Below are positions 27,601 through 35,339 of a stretch of 50,971 nucleotides of DNA, one piece after another. A model generated the notes under the pieces. It was not told the DNA's origin, ran no database searches, and saw nothing but the letters and a program-made list of their open reading frames with translations. The stretch is from Pseudomonadota bacterium (lineage in GTDB: Bacteria > Pseudomonadota > Gammaproteobacteria > Burkholderiales > Burkholderiaceae_C): positions 1 to 50,971 of the forward strand of contig JAVHYA010000031.1 of the NCBI GenBank assembly GCA_031119395.1. Direction: 5' to 3'. The position numbers were made by a program, and so were the translations under genes. How positions within the stretch are numbered: position 1 is the first letter of the stretch; each line of letters begins with the position of its first letter.

Positions 27601-28189
27601 CCAGGCCCATGTGGCGCAGCAGCTGCACCAGCAGCCAGCCCGAATCGCGGCAGGAGCCCGAGGCGTTCTCCAGCGTCTGCTCGGGCGTCTGCACGCCGGG
27701 CTCCATGCGGATCAGGTACTTGACGTCCTGCTGCACCTGCTGGTTGATCTGCACGAGGAAGTCGATGGTGCGCTTCTCGGTGCGATCGATCTTGTCGAGG
27801 TAGGCCTGCACCAGCGGTGTTGCGGGCTCGGCCACCAGGTAGGGCGCGAGTTCCTCGGCCAGTTCCTTCGAGTACTTGAAGGGGAAGTTCTCGGCCTGGG
27901 GTTCCAGGAAGAAGTCGAAGGGGTTGTAGACCGCCATCTCGACCACGAGGTCGACGGTGACCTTGAACTCCGTGGTCTTCTTCGGGAAGACCAGCCGTGC
28001 CAGGTAGTTGGCGAAGGGATCCTGCTGCCAGTTGACGAAGTGCTCGGCCGGCTCGACGCGCAGCGAATACGAGATGACGTTGCTGCGGCAATGGGGTGCC
28101 GGACGCAGGCGGACCACCTGCGGGCCGAGCTGCACCGGCCGGTCGTACTTGTAGTGAGTGACGTGATGGAGGGCGGCGTGGATCGACAT
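24689..28189 (-). CDS. Large transglutaminase-like DUF2126 protein
   Basis: The 1166-residue cytoplasmic protein joins an N-terminal transglutaminase module (1-290) with triad Cys180 (ASGSCRDSGWLLVQLLRHMG), His229 (DLHAWCEVYLPGAGW) and Asp245 (IGLDATSGLL) to a C-terminal DUF2126 region from about 340. The latter begins LTMGGEPTYVATSDRDAAEW and carries GTGGGNHFVLGGATPSDSPF. DUF2126 resembles glutamine-synthetase-type amidoligases in family descriptions; I cannot verify that by eye. Such proteins co-occur with permuted ATP-grasp and alpha-E genes, which lie 2.7 kb away beyond comEC. The start MSIHAALHHVTHYKYDRPVQ matches relatives. Confidence 0.92.
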   Translation of the reverse strand: MSIHAALHHVTHYKYDRPVQLGPQVVRLRPAPHCRSNVISYSLRVEPAEHFVNWQQDPFANYLARLVFPKKTTEFKVTVDLVVEMAVYNPFDFFLEPQAENFPFKYSKELAEELAPYLVAEPATPLVQAYLDKIDRTEKRTIDFLVQINQQVQQDVKYLIRMEPGVQTPEQTLENASGSCRDSGWLLVQLLRHMGLAARFVSGYLIQLTPDVKALDGPSGTTVDFTDLHAWCEVYLPGAGWIGLDATSGLLAGEGHIPLACTPTPSSAAPIEGLMDEAEVEFSHEMNVTRVYESPRVTKPYTDEQWAEVLALGEAVDTRLAAGDVRLTMGGEPTYVATSDRDAAEWNTDALGPTKRGYATELVDRLRSEYGHGGFLHFGQGKWYPGEQLPRWALSIFWRADGQPIWHNPALFADERQPAHYTSEDARRFTYKLAEKLGLAERFIQPGYEDVYYYLWRERRLPVNVDPFESKLDDELERARLRRVFTQKLDAVIGYVLPLEPASAGGNPALAGGGWKTGPWFLRDDRMYLIPGDSPMGYRLPLDSQPWASKGDYPYLVDRDPNAPSVPLPSPGDFRSRYTGMAAADRGTVPYAHGTPQQAPSTYRMQFGTGPNGQGQGPAAARTNTAEGANVRFPLRNESAHWITRTALCVEARDPRRANGPAAEKVGQASGILYVFMPPLAWLEDYLDLLAAVEATAEELGVKIVLEGYPPPRDPRLKLLQVTPDPGVIEVNIHPAHSWGELVQHTEFLYEAAFQTRLSAEKFMTDGRHTGTGGGNHFVLGGATPSDSPFLRKPELLASLLLYWHNHPSLSYLFSGMFIGPTSQAPRVDEARNDQVYELEIALKEIAKNREIYGQSMPPWLVDRTLRNILIDVTGNTHRSEFCIDKLYSPDGPTGRLGLLELRAFEMPPHARMSIVQQLLLRALVARFWDAPYAAPATRWGTELHDRFLLPTFVKMDFDDVISEMRQAGFAFEAEWFAPHFEFRFPLVGEVQAMGVELSLRNALEPWHVMGEEGAPGGTVRYVDSSLERIEVRVTGLNQSRYVVTVNGQVLPLQPTGFAGEYVAGVRYKAWNPPSSLHPTIQPHAPLTIDLVDTWMKRSIGGCQYHVAHPGGRNYTTFPVNAYEAESRRLARFSRMGHTPGTLRTPPANIEVTGSREFPFTLDLRR

Positions 28190-28277
28190 GGGTTGAGGCT
28201 CGGGTGCTTGTTATGGGTACGGTCCGCGCGATGGCGCGACCGACCGGCGCCATACTAGCCGACAAGCCAAGCAAGGA

Positions 28278-30848
28278 ATGCGCCACGACAGCGTCATGGC
28301 GCCGTGCCTGGCGCGGAAGGTTCAAGGGATGGATCGAGGGCACGGGGAGGGCGCGCCAGCGGCGCCGCATGTCGATGGGGCCGAGGGCATGGCCATGGAA
28401 GGCCGGTGGGCGGCCTGGCGCGGTTTCGCCCTGCTGGGCGGCAGCGTGCTGGGCGCAGCGCTGCAACTGCAGCAGCAGGCGCTGTGGGGCTGGCCGGCCT
28501 ACGCCATGGTCGTGGTGGTGGGCATGCTGGCGGCCACGGCGCCCCTGGCGCGGCGCGGCCGCATCGGCGTGGGCGTGCTGGGCCTGCTGGCCGGCCTGGC
28601 GCTGGGCTTCGGTACCACCGGCGGCCGGGCGCTGGCCTACCTGGCCGATGCGCTCGACCCGCGCCTCGAGGGCCAGGACATTCGCGTGGTCGGCGTCGTG
28701 GCCCAGATGCCTCAGCGCAACGAGACCGGCGTGCGCTTTCGTTTCGATGTCGACGAAGCGCGGTGGGCCGCCGGGGCGTCGGGCCTGCCGCCGCCGCGGG
28801 TGCCGCCCCGGCTGGCGCTGGGCTGGTATGCGGCGGACACCGGCGCCTGGTCCCGCGGTGCCGACGAAGGCGCGGCCGCGCGCACGGTGGAGCTGCCGCA
28901 GGTCCATGCGGGCCAGCGCTGGGCGCTCACGGTGCGGCTGAAGGCACCGCATGGCAACCGCAACCCGCATGGCTTCGACTACGAACTGTGGCTGTGGGAA
29001 CAGGGTCTGCAGGCGACGGGCTACGTGCGCACCGGCGGGCACGACGCGGCTCCCGCGCTGCTCGGCCACGGCTGGGCCCACCCGGTGGAACGGGCGCGCG
29101 AGGCGGTGCGCGACGGCATCGACGCGCAGGTGGCCGACCGGCGCCTGGCCGGGGTGATCGCGGCGCTGGTCACGGGCGACCAGGCCTCCATCGACCGGGC
29201 CGACTGGGATGTCTTCCGCGCCACCGGCGTGGCGCACCTGATGAGCATCTCGGGCCTGCACGTGACGATGTTCGCCTGGCTGGCGGCGGCCGCGGTTGGG
29301 TGGCTCTGGCGGCGCAGCCCGCGCCTGCTGCTGCGCTGGCCGGCGCCGCATGCCGCGCTGGTGGGCGGCGTGGGTCTGGCGGCGCTGTATGCGCTCTTCA
29401 GCGGCTGGGGCGTGCCCTCGCAGCGCACGGTGTGGATGCTGGCGCTGGCCGCACTGCTGCGGCTGTCGGCCAGGCGCTGGCCCTGGCCCTTCGCCTGGCT
29501 GGCCGTGTGCGCGGGGGTGGTGGCGATCGACCCGTGGGCGCTCATGCAGGCCGGCTTCTGGCTCAGCTTCGTCGCGGTGGGGGTGCTGTTTGCTACGGAT
29601 TCAGGAGCGCCTCGCGCAAGCGGGGCGGGCGCTGCAGCCCGGTTCGGCTCGACGCTCTGGCATCTGGCGCGCGAGCAGCTGGTGGTCACGCTGGCGCTCG
29701 CGCCGCTGTCGCTGCTGCTCTTCCAGCAGCTGTCGCTGGTCGGGCTGCTGGCCAATGCGGCGGCCATCCCGTGGGTCACGCTCGTGGTCACGCCGCTGGC
29801 CATGCTGGGCATCCTCTGCCCGCCGCTGTGGCAGGCCGCGGCCTGGGCGGTGCAGGGCCTCGGGTGGGGGCTGCAGGTGCTGGCAGCGCTGCCGGGCGCC
29901 ACGGTGTCGACGCCCGCGCCGGCGCTGTGGGCCGCCATCGCCGGGGTCGCGGGCGGCCTGCTGATCGCGATGCGCCTGCCGCTGCCGATGCGGCTGCTCG
30001 GTCTGCCGCTCATCGTGCCGGTGCTGCTGTGGCCGGCGGCGCGGCCGCCGGCGGGCGAGTTCGAGCTGCTGGCCGCCGACGTGGGGCAGGGCAATGCCGT
30101 CATCGTGCGCACCGCCACGCACAGCCTGCTCTACGACGCCGGCCCGCGCTACAGCCTCGAGAGCGACGCCGGGCACCGCGTGCTGGTGCCGCTGCTGCGT
30201 GCCGAGGGGGTGACGCTCGACACGGTGGTGCTGAGCCACCGCGACAGCGACCACACGGGCGGCGCGGCAGCCGTGCTGGCCATGCAGCCGCAGGCGGCGC
30301 TGCTCAGCTCGATCGAGGCCGGGCACCCGTTGCAGGCGCTGCGGCCCGCCGTGCGCTGCGAGGCCGGCCAGCGCTGGGACTGGGACGGCGTGCGCTTCGA
30401 GGTGCTGCACCCGCTGCCGGCCGACCACGCCACCGCGACCAAGCCCAACGCCTTGTCCTGCGTGCTGCGCGTCGGCCACGCCGGGGCATGGGCACTGCTG
30501 GCCGGCGACATCGAGAAGGCGCAGGAGGCCGCGCTGGTCGCGCGGGCCGGCGAGTCGCTGCACGCCGACCTGCTGCTGGCGCCGCACCACGGCAGCAAGA
30601 CCTCCTCCAGTGCGGCCTTCCTGGACGCCGTCATGCCGCGCCAGGTGGTCGTGCAGAGCGGCTGGCGCAACCGCTTCGGCCATCCGGCCCCGGAGGTGGT
30701 GGCCCGCTACCGGGAGCGCGGCGTGGAGATCGTCGATTCGCCCCGCTGCGGCGCCCTGCGCTGGCGCAGCCAGGCGCCCGCCGTCCTGGCCTGTGAGCGC
30801 CAGGTGGCGCCGCACTACTGGCAGCATCGGCCAGCCCCGTTGCCGTGA
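28278..30848 (+). CDS. comEC: ComEC/Rec2-family competence DNA channel protein
   Basis: ComEC forms the inner-membrane channel for single-stranded DNA during natural transformation. The 856-residue product has an N-terminal membrane/OB-like part, a central competence domain (GVIAALVTGDQASIDRADWD and AHLMSISGLHVTMFAWLA), many membrane helices, and a C-terminal metallo-beta-lactamase-like nuclease domain. The last begins VGQGNAVIV and has the metal motif SHRDSDHTGG (about 652-661) and LLAPHHGSKTSSS. The start is uncertain: 28278, 28329, 28389 and 28395 are in-frame ATGs. It is divergent from the DUF2126 gene and unrelated in function to its neighbours. Confidence 0.92.
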   Translation: MRHDSVMAPCLARKVQGMDRGHGEGAPAAPHVDGAEGMAMEGRWAAWRGFALLGGSVLGAALQLQQQALWGWPAYAMVVVVGMLAATAPLARRGRIGVGVLGLLAGLALGFGTTGGRALAYLADALDPRLEGQDIRVVGVVAQMPQRNETGVRFRFDVDEARWAAGASGLPPPRVPPRLALGWYAADTGAWSRGADEGAAARTVELPQVHAGQRWALTVRLKAPHGNRNPHGFDYELWLWEQGLQATGYVRTGGHDAAPALLGHGWAHPVERAREAVRDGIDAQVADRRLAGVIAALVTGDQASIDRADWDVFRATGVAHLMSISGLHVTMFAWLAAAAVGWLWRRSPRLLLRWPAPHAALVGGVGLAALYALFSGWGVPSQRTVWMLALAALLRLSARRWPWPFAWLAVCAGVVAIDPWALMQAGFWLSFVAVGVLFATDSGAPRASGAGAAARFGSTLWHLAREQLVVTLALAPLSLLLFQQLSLVGLLANAAAIPWVTLVVTPLAMLGILCPPLWQAAAWAVQGLGWGLQVLAALPGATVSTPAPALWAAIAGVAGGLLIAMRLPLPMRLLGLPLIVPVLLWPAARPPAGEFELLAADVGQGNAVIVRTATHSLLYDAGPRYSLESDAGHRVLVPLLRAEGVTLDTVVLSHRDSDHTGGAAAVLAMQPQAALLSSIEAGHPLQALRPAVRCEAGQRWDWDGVRFEVLHPLPADHATATKPNALSCVLRVGHAGAWALLAGDIEKAQEAALVARAGESLHADLLLAPHHGSKTSSSAAFLDAVMPRQVVVQSGWRNRFGHPAPEVVARYRERGVEIVDSPRCGALRWRSQAPAVLACERQVAPHYWQHRPAPLP
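29592..29608. repeat. Degenerate copy of the 17-bp palindrome inside comEC
   Basis: GCTAC and GGAGC at the ends of a 17-base stretch match the outer positions of the dispersed GCTAT-N7-ATAGC element with two mismatches. It falls in the loop-coding region of comEC at VLFATDSGAPRASG, a segment that looks like an insert between membrane helices. The match is weak and may be chance. Confidence 0.2.
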
Positions 30849-30891
30849 ACGAAGTCCGCTCGGGCGCAGTGAAGGTGGTCCTGAACTTGCT

Positions 30892-30897
30892 AAGCTA
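30892..30897 (+). promoter_or_regulatory. Extended -10 candidate for the ATP-grasp/alpha-E operon
   Basis: TGC followed by TAAGCT at 30889-30897 fits an extended -10 element in the 72-bp gap after comEC. The following start codon is 24 bp downstream and has AAGGAGA in between. No -35 is convincing, as is common with extended -10 promoters. Confidence 0.35.
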
Positions 30898-30920
30898 TGG
30901 CTCAAGGAGATTGGTCGTCC

Positions 30921-32438
30921 ATGCACAAATTCGACGAAATGTATGAGCGGCTGCCCTATGCAGGGGCCGCGATCCGTCAGCACTACCAACGTTACGACCA
31001 GTGGCTCGCGAAGCAACCTCAGGAGGTGATGAATTCGCGGCGCGAAGAGGCGGAGATGATCTTCCGCCGCGTCGGCATCACCTTCGCGGTGTACGGCGCC
31101 AAGGACGAGGACGGCTCGGGCACCGAGCGCCTCATCCCCTTCGACCTGCTGCCGCGCATCATCCCGGCGCACGAGTGGGAGAGCATGCAGAAGGGGCTGG
31201 CGCAGCGCGTCAACGCCCTCAACCGCTTCATCCATGACGTCTACCACGACCAGGAGATCGTCAAGGCGGGCATCATCCCCTCGGAGCAGATCAACAACAA
31301 CGCGCAGTTCCGGCCCGAGATGATCGGCGTCAACGTGCCGAACGACGTGTACTCCAACATCTCCGGCATCGATATCGTCCGTGCCCCCGATTCCGAGGGC
31401 AAGGGCGAGTACTACGTGCTGGAGGACAACCTGCGCGTGCCCAGCGGCGTGAGCTACATGCTCGAGAACCGCAAGATGATGATGCGGCTCTTCCCCGAGC
31501 TGTTCGCGCAGAACCGCGTGGCGCCGGTGGCCCACTACCCCGACCTGCTGCTCGAGACGCTTCGCGCCAGCGCGCCGCCGGCGACGGCCGAGCCCACGGT
31601 GGTGGTGCTCACGCCCGGCATGTACAACAGCGCCTACTTCGAGCATGCCTTCCTGGCGCAGCAGATGGGCGTCGAGCTGGTCGAGGGCCAGGACCTGTTC
31701 GTCAAGGACGACTTCGTCTACATGCGCACCACGCGCGGCCCGCGCCGGGTCGACGTGATCTACCGCCGCGTGGACGACGACTTCCTCGACCCCGAGGTGT
31801 TCCGTCCCAATTCGACGCTGGGCTGCGCCGGCCTGATGCGCGCCTACAAGGCGGGCAACGTGGTCATCTCGAATGCGGTCGGCACCGGCGTGGCGGACGA
31901 CAAGTCCATCTACCCCTACGTGCCGAAGATGATCGAGTTCTACCTCGGCGAGAAGCCCATCCTGCACAACGTGCCCACCTGGATGTGCCGCAACAAGGAC
32001 GACCTGGCCTATGTGCTGGACCACATGGACGAGCTGGTCGTCAAGGAAGTGCACGGGGCCGGCGGCTACGGCATGTTGATCGGGCCGGCCGCCACCAAGG
32101 CCGAGATCGACGAGTTCCGCGAAGTCGTGCGTGCCAAGCCCGACGGCTACATCGCCCAGCCCACGCTGAGCCTGTCGACCTCGCCGACCTTCGTCGAATC
32201 CGGCGTGGCGCCGCGCCACATCGACCTGCGGCCCTTCGTGCTGTCGGCCAAGGAGGTGCAGATGGTGCCCGGCGGCCTCACGCGCGTGGCGCTCAAGGAA
32301 GGCTCGCTGGTCGTCAACTCCTCGCAGGGCGGCGGCACCAAGGACACCTGGATCCTCGAATCCGACAAGCGCTTCGGCACGCAGTCGCAGAGCCAGGGCG
32401 GGCAGTCGCAGACCCAGACGCAGACGCAGGCGTCCTGA
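30921..32438 (+). CDS. Circularly permuted ATP-grasp (type 2) protein
   Basis: The 505-residue protein is a predicted peptide/amide ligase. It has intact motifs: EDNLRVPSGVSYMLENR (Glu168-Asp169-Asn170), LTPGMYNSAYFEHAFLA, DDDFLDPEVFRPNSTLG, and Lys375 followed by the loop HGAGGYGM. The ATG at 30921 has AAGGAGA 10 bases upstream; an earlier in-frame ATG at 30897 overlaps the promoter. The last 20 residues are a Gln/Ser/Thr tail (TQSQSQGGQSQTQTQTQ) encoded by short CAG-rich tandem units. It is followed 20 bp later by the alpha-E gene and is the unfused counterpart of the 18816-21545 protein. Confidence 0.92.
   Translation: MHKFDEMYERLPYAGAAIRQHYQRYDQWLAKQPQEVMNSRREEAEMIFRRVGITFAVYGAKDEDGSGTERLIPFDLLPRIIPAHEWESMQKGLAQRVNALNRFIHDVYHDQEIVKAGIIPSEQINNNAQFRPEMIGVNVPNDVYSNISGIDIVRAPDSEGKGEYYVLEDNLRVPSGVSYMLENRKMMMRLFPELFAQNRVAPVAHYPDLLLETLRASAPPATAEPTVVVLTPGMYNSAYFEHAFLAQQMGVELVEGQDLFVKDDFVYMRTTRGPRRVDVIYRRVDDDFLDPEVFRPNSTLGCAGLMRAYKAGNVVISNAVGTGVADDKSIYPYVPKMIEFYLGEKPILHNVPTWMCRNKDDLAYVLDHMDELVVKEVHGAGGYGMLIGPAATKAEIDEFREVVRAKPDGYIAQPTLSLSTSPTFVESGVAPRHIDLRPFVLSAKEVQMVPGGLTRVALKEGSLVVNSSQGGGTKDTWILESDKRFGTQSQSQGGQSQTQTQTQAS
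32342..32432 (+). repeat. CAG/ACG-rich low-complexity tract at the end of the ATP-grasp gene
   Basis: Short units of the form CAG-TCG, CAG-ACC and CAG-ACG repeat across the last 20 codons, giving alternating Gln-Ser and Gln-Thr. Tracts of this kind can change length by slippage. In this frame a 6-bp change only lengthens or shortens the tail. Confidence 0.45.
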
Positions 32439-32458
32439 AGAAAGGGGAGGACACACAC

Positions 32459-33415
32459 ATGCTTTCACGCACCGCCGACCACCTCTACTGGATGTCCCGC
32501 TACACCGAGCGGGCGGAGAACACCGCCCGCATGCTGGACATCAACTACCAGACCTCGCTGCTGCCGCAGTCGGCCGAAATGGCGCAATCGGGCTGGCAGG
32601 GCGTGCTCTCGATCAGCGAGCTGCGCCCCGCCTACTTCGCCAAGCACGACACCGTGACGCAGGAAGGCGTCATGGAGTTCATGGTCAAGGACGAGAACAA
32701 CCCCTCGTCGATCATCTCCTGCCTGCGCGCGGCGCGCGAGAACGCACGGGCCGTGCGCGGCGCGCTCACCACCGAGTCGTGGGAGACGCAGAACACCACC
32801 TGGCTCGACGTCAACCGCATGCTGCGCTCGGGCAGCTTCGAGCGCGACCCGGGCGCGTTCTTCGAGTGGGTGAAGTTCCGCTCGCACCTGTCGCGCGGCG
32901 TGACGCTCGGCACCATGCTGCAGGACGAGGCCTTCTACTTCTCGCGCCTGGGCACCTTCCTCGAACGGGCCGACAACACCGCGCGCCTGGTCGATGTGAA
33001 GTTCCACGCCATGGGCAGCGAGTTCTTCGGCGCCGCCACCGAGGGCGACCAGGAGTACGACTTCTATCACTGGAGCGCGATCCTGCGCAGCGTCTCGGCC
33101 TTCGAGGTCTACCGCAAGGTGTACCGCGACGTGATCAAGCCCGAGCGCGTGGCCGAGCTGCTGGTGCTGCGTGCCGACATGCCGCGCTCGCTGCATCACA
33201 GCCTCGGCGAGGTGGTCGCCAACCTGGCGAAGGTCGCCAACGACCAGAGCGCCGAAACCCAGCGCCGTGCCGGCAAGCTGCTGGCTGAACTGCAGTACGG
33301 CCGCGTCGACGAGATCCTCGCCACCGGCCTGCATGCCTACCTCACGCAGTTCCTCGACCGGGTGAACGAACTGGGCGGCCGCATCAGCCAGGACTTCCTG
33401 GTGCCGGCCCACTGA
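32459..33415 (+). CDS. Alpha-E domain protein
   Basis: This 318-residue all-helical protein of the alpha-E (DUF403) family starts MLSRTADHLYWMSRYTERAE and contains the repeated pattern GTFLERADNTARLVDVKFHA. In the predicted system it partners the permuted ATP-grasp ligase and transglutaminase proteins; its molecular role is not established. It begins 20 bp after the ATP-grasp stop, with AAAGGGGAGG 9 bases upstream, so the pair is an operon. It aligns with the C-terminal third of the fused protein at 18816-21545. Confidence 0.92.
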   Translation: MLSRTADHLYWMSRYTERAENTARMLDINYQTSLLPQSAEMAQSGWQGVLSISELRPAYFAKHDTVTQEGVMEFMVKDENNPSSIISCLRAARENARAVRGALTTESWETQNTTWLDVNRMLRSGSFERDPGAFFEWVKFRSHLSRGVTLGTMLQDEAFYFSRLGTFLERADNTARLVDVKFHAMGSEFFGAATEGDQEYDFYHWSAILRSVSAFEVYRKVYRDVIKPERVAELLVLRADMPRSLHHSLGEVVANLAKVANDQSAETQRRAGKLLAELQYGRVDEILATGLHAYLTQFLDRVNELGGRISQDFLVPAH

Positions 33416-33460
33416 TCCGGGGTCCGGGCCAATCCGGGCTGCGGCGCCCGCCCATCCAGC

Positions 33461-33491
33461 ACGGGGTGCTATCGATTCGATAGCACCCCGT
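33461..33491. terminator. Long perfect hairpin with embedded 17-bp palindrome, convergent gene ends
   Basis: ACGGGGTGCTATCGA and its exact complement flank a single T, giving a 15-bp arm inverted repeat. It sits where the alpha-E gene (+) and the quinone reductase (-) converge, overlapping the last codons of the latter. The central 17 bp (33468-33484) is the same GCTATC-N5-GATAGC element seen at 17828. There is no long T-tract, but the stem strength and position suit a bidirectional terminator. Confidence 0.6.
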
Positions 33492-34308
33492 TGTCTTGGT
33501 GGTGATCGACGGCGGCGTGCGCCTCGTCCCGTGGCCGCAGGTGCACGCCCAAGCCCTGCTGCCCCGGCGCCAGGCCGGCGCGCAAGGTCAGTGCCGGGAT
33601 GTCGTAGTCGCCGCCGTTCTGTGCACGGAAGGGCAGGGGCGCCGTGGTGGCGAGCGTGTCCAGGCGCTGCGCCAGCTCGGCCTGCGTGCGCTGCAGGCGC
33701 TCGGCGTCCATGCGGCTGCTCTGGTAGACCACGAAGGGCGGCAGCACGTCGAAGCCCGGGTAGTGGAGGATGCCGTGCTGGATCGGGAACAGCAGGTCGT
33801 CGATGGGCCCGTTGATGCCCCGCGGGCCGTAGTGCGATGCCCACCCGCCGGTGGTGACGACCAGCATCGCCCGCTTGCCGGCCATCACGCCTTCGCCGTA
33901 GCGTTCGCCCCAGCGCTGTTGCGAATGCTCGCCCACGCCGTAGGCAAAGCCGTGGGCGTACACACGGTCCACCCAGCCCTTGAGCCGCGCCGGCATCGAG
34001 AACCACCACATGGGGAACTGCAGGATCAGCACGTCGGCCCAGCGCAGCTTGGCCTGCTCGGCGGCGACGTCCGCGGACTGCTGCCCGCTGGCGAAGGCGC
34101 GCTGCGAGTCGTGCATGGGATGGAAGGGCGTGCCGGCATCGCGCGCCGGAAAGTCCTCGGCATCGAGCGAGGCCTTCCACCGCATCGCGTGCAGGTCGGA
34201 GACCTGGACCGTGTGCCCGGCCGCCTCGAGGTGCTCGCGCATGAAGTGCGCGAGGGTGCCGTTGAGGGAGCGGGCTTCGGGATGGGCGTGGACGAGGAGG
34301 ATGTTCAT
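33469..34308 (-). CDS. NAD(P)H dehydrogenase (quinone), NQO1/KefF-type flavodoxin fold
   Basis: The 279-residue FAD- or FMN-binding reductase should carry out two-electron reduction of quinones in the cytoplasm. It opens NILLVHAHPEARSLNGTLAHF with the phosphate-binding loop. It contains LILQFPMWWFSMPARLKGWVDRV (start LILQFPMWW) and VVTTGGWASHYGPRGING, all family signatures. The C-terminal 40 residues beyond LPFRAQNGGDYDIPAL are unusual and end inside the inverted repeat at 33461-33491. It is divergent from the LysR gene at 34395. Confidence 0.92.
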   Translation of the reverse strand: MNILLVHAHPEARSLNGTLAHFMREHLEAAGHTVQVSDLHAMRWKASLDAEDFPARDAGTPFHPMHDSQRAFASGQQSADVAAEQAKLRWADVLILQFPMWWFSMPARLKGWVDRVYAHGFAYGVGEHSQQRWGERYGEGVMAGKRAMLVVTTGGWASHYGPRGINGPIDDLLFPIQHGILHYPGFDVLPPFVVYQSSRMDAERLQRTQAELAQRLDTLATTAPLPFRAQNGGDYDIPALTLRAGLAPGQQGLGVHLRPRDEAHAAVDHHQDNGVLSNR

Positions 34309-34366
34309 GGGGCGTGCCTTCGTTCAGGAAAGCAGCCAGCGTAGAAGCGCCCGCGCTATATTGGAA

Positions 34367-34381
34367 ATCGATCCTTTCGAT
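34367..34381 (+). promoter_or_regulatory. LysR-type T-N11-A operator candidate
   Basis: ATCGA and TCGAT form an inverted repeat with a 5-bp spacer. It satisfies T-N11-A and lies in the 86-bp gap between the divergent quinone reductase and LysR genes, 13 bp before the LysR start. This is the expected site for control of both genes. Confidence 0.5.
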
Positions 34382-34394
34382 AACCGATATCGCC

Positions 34395-35330
34395 ATGAAC
34401 GATACCGAGCGCCTGCGCCGCCTCGACCTGAACCTCCTGCTGACGCTGGACGTGCTCCTGGCAGAGAACCACGTGAGCCGCGCCGCGGCGCGGCTGCACC
34501 TCTCGCAGCCCTCGGTGAGCGCCCAGCTCGCACGCCTTCGCGAGGCGCTGGGCGATCCCCTGCTGCTGCCGGGCCCCCGCGGCATGCGGCCGACGGCGCG
34601 GGCGCTGCAGCTGCAGGCACCGCTGCGGCTCGCGCTCGAATCGCTCGCCCATGCGGTCGCGCCGCCGGCGGCCTTCGATCCGGCGCAGGCCACCGTCACC
34701 TGGCGCATCGCGGCCGCCGACTACGGCGAAGCCGCGATCGTGCAGCCCCTGCTGATGCGGCTGCGGGCGGCGGCACCCAGCACGCGCCTCGCGGTGCGGC
34801 AGGTGCCGTCGTCGCGGCTGGCCGCCCTGGCCGAGCAGGGGGAGGTGGACCTGGCCTTCCACACCGCGGACGGCGCCCCGGCGTCGCTGCACCGGCGCAC
34901 GCTCTTCACCGAGGACTACCTGCTGGCCGGCCGCGCCGACCATCCGGCCTTGCGCCGGCGCCCCACGCTCGCGCAGTTCTGCAGGCTGGAGCACCTGATC
35001 GTCTCGCCCGACGGCGGCGGCTTCGAAGGACCGACGGACGCTGCCCTGCGCGCCATCGGCATGGCGCGTCGCGTGGTGCTGTCGGTGCCGCATTTCATCT
35101 TCGCGCGCTCGGTCATCGCCGGAAGTGATCTGGTCGGCCTGCTGCCCTCGCGCGTGCTGGCCGGCGTGTCCGGCCTGCGCGTGCTGCGGCCACCGGTGGA
35201 GGTGCCGGGCTACGAGATGGCGATGCTCTGGCACGAGCGCGTGCACCGCGACCCGGCGCACCGCTGGCTGCGCGAGCAGGTGGTGGCGGCGCTCGAGCCG
35301 CTGCCGCGGCGCGGGGCGCTGGTGCACTAG
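34395..35330 (+). CDS. LysR-family transcriptional regulator
   Basis: The 311-residue regulator starts MNDTERLRRLDLNLLLTLDV. It has recognition segment HVSRAAARLHLSQPSVSAQL and wing LREALGDPLLLPGPRGMRPT, typical of the NodD/PA2206-like subgroup. The ATG at 34395 is preferred over an earlier in-frame ATG that would run through the operator. It probably regulates the divergent quinone reductase in response to a redox-active or phenolic compound (inference). Confidence 0.92.
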   Translation: MNDTERLRRLDLNLLLTLDVLLAENHVSRAAARLHLSQPSVSAQLARLREALGDPLLLPGPRGMRPTARALQLQAPLRLALESLAHAVAPPAAFDPAQATVTWRIAAADYGEAAIVQPLLMRLRAAAPSTRLAVRQVPSSRLAALAEQGEVDLAFHTADGAPASLHRRTLFTEDYLLAGRADHPALRRRPTLAQFCRLEHLIVSPDGGGFEGPTDAALRAIGMARRVVLSVPHFIFARSVIAGSDLVGLLPSRVLAGVSGLRVLRPPVEVPGYEMAMLWHERVHRDPAHRWLREQVVAALEPLPRRGALVH

Positions 35331-35339
35331 GATTCGCCC

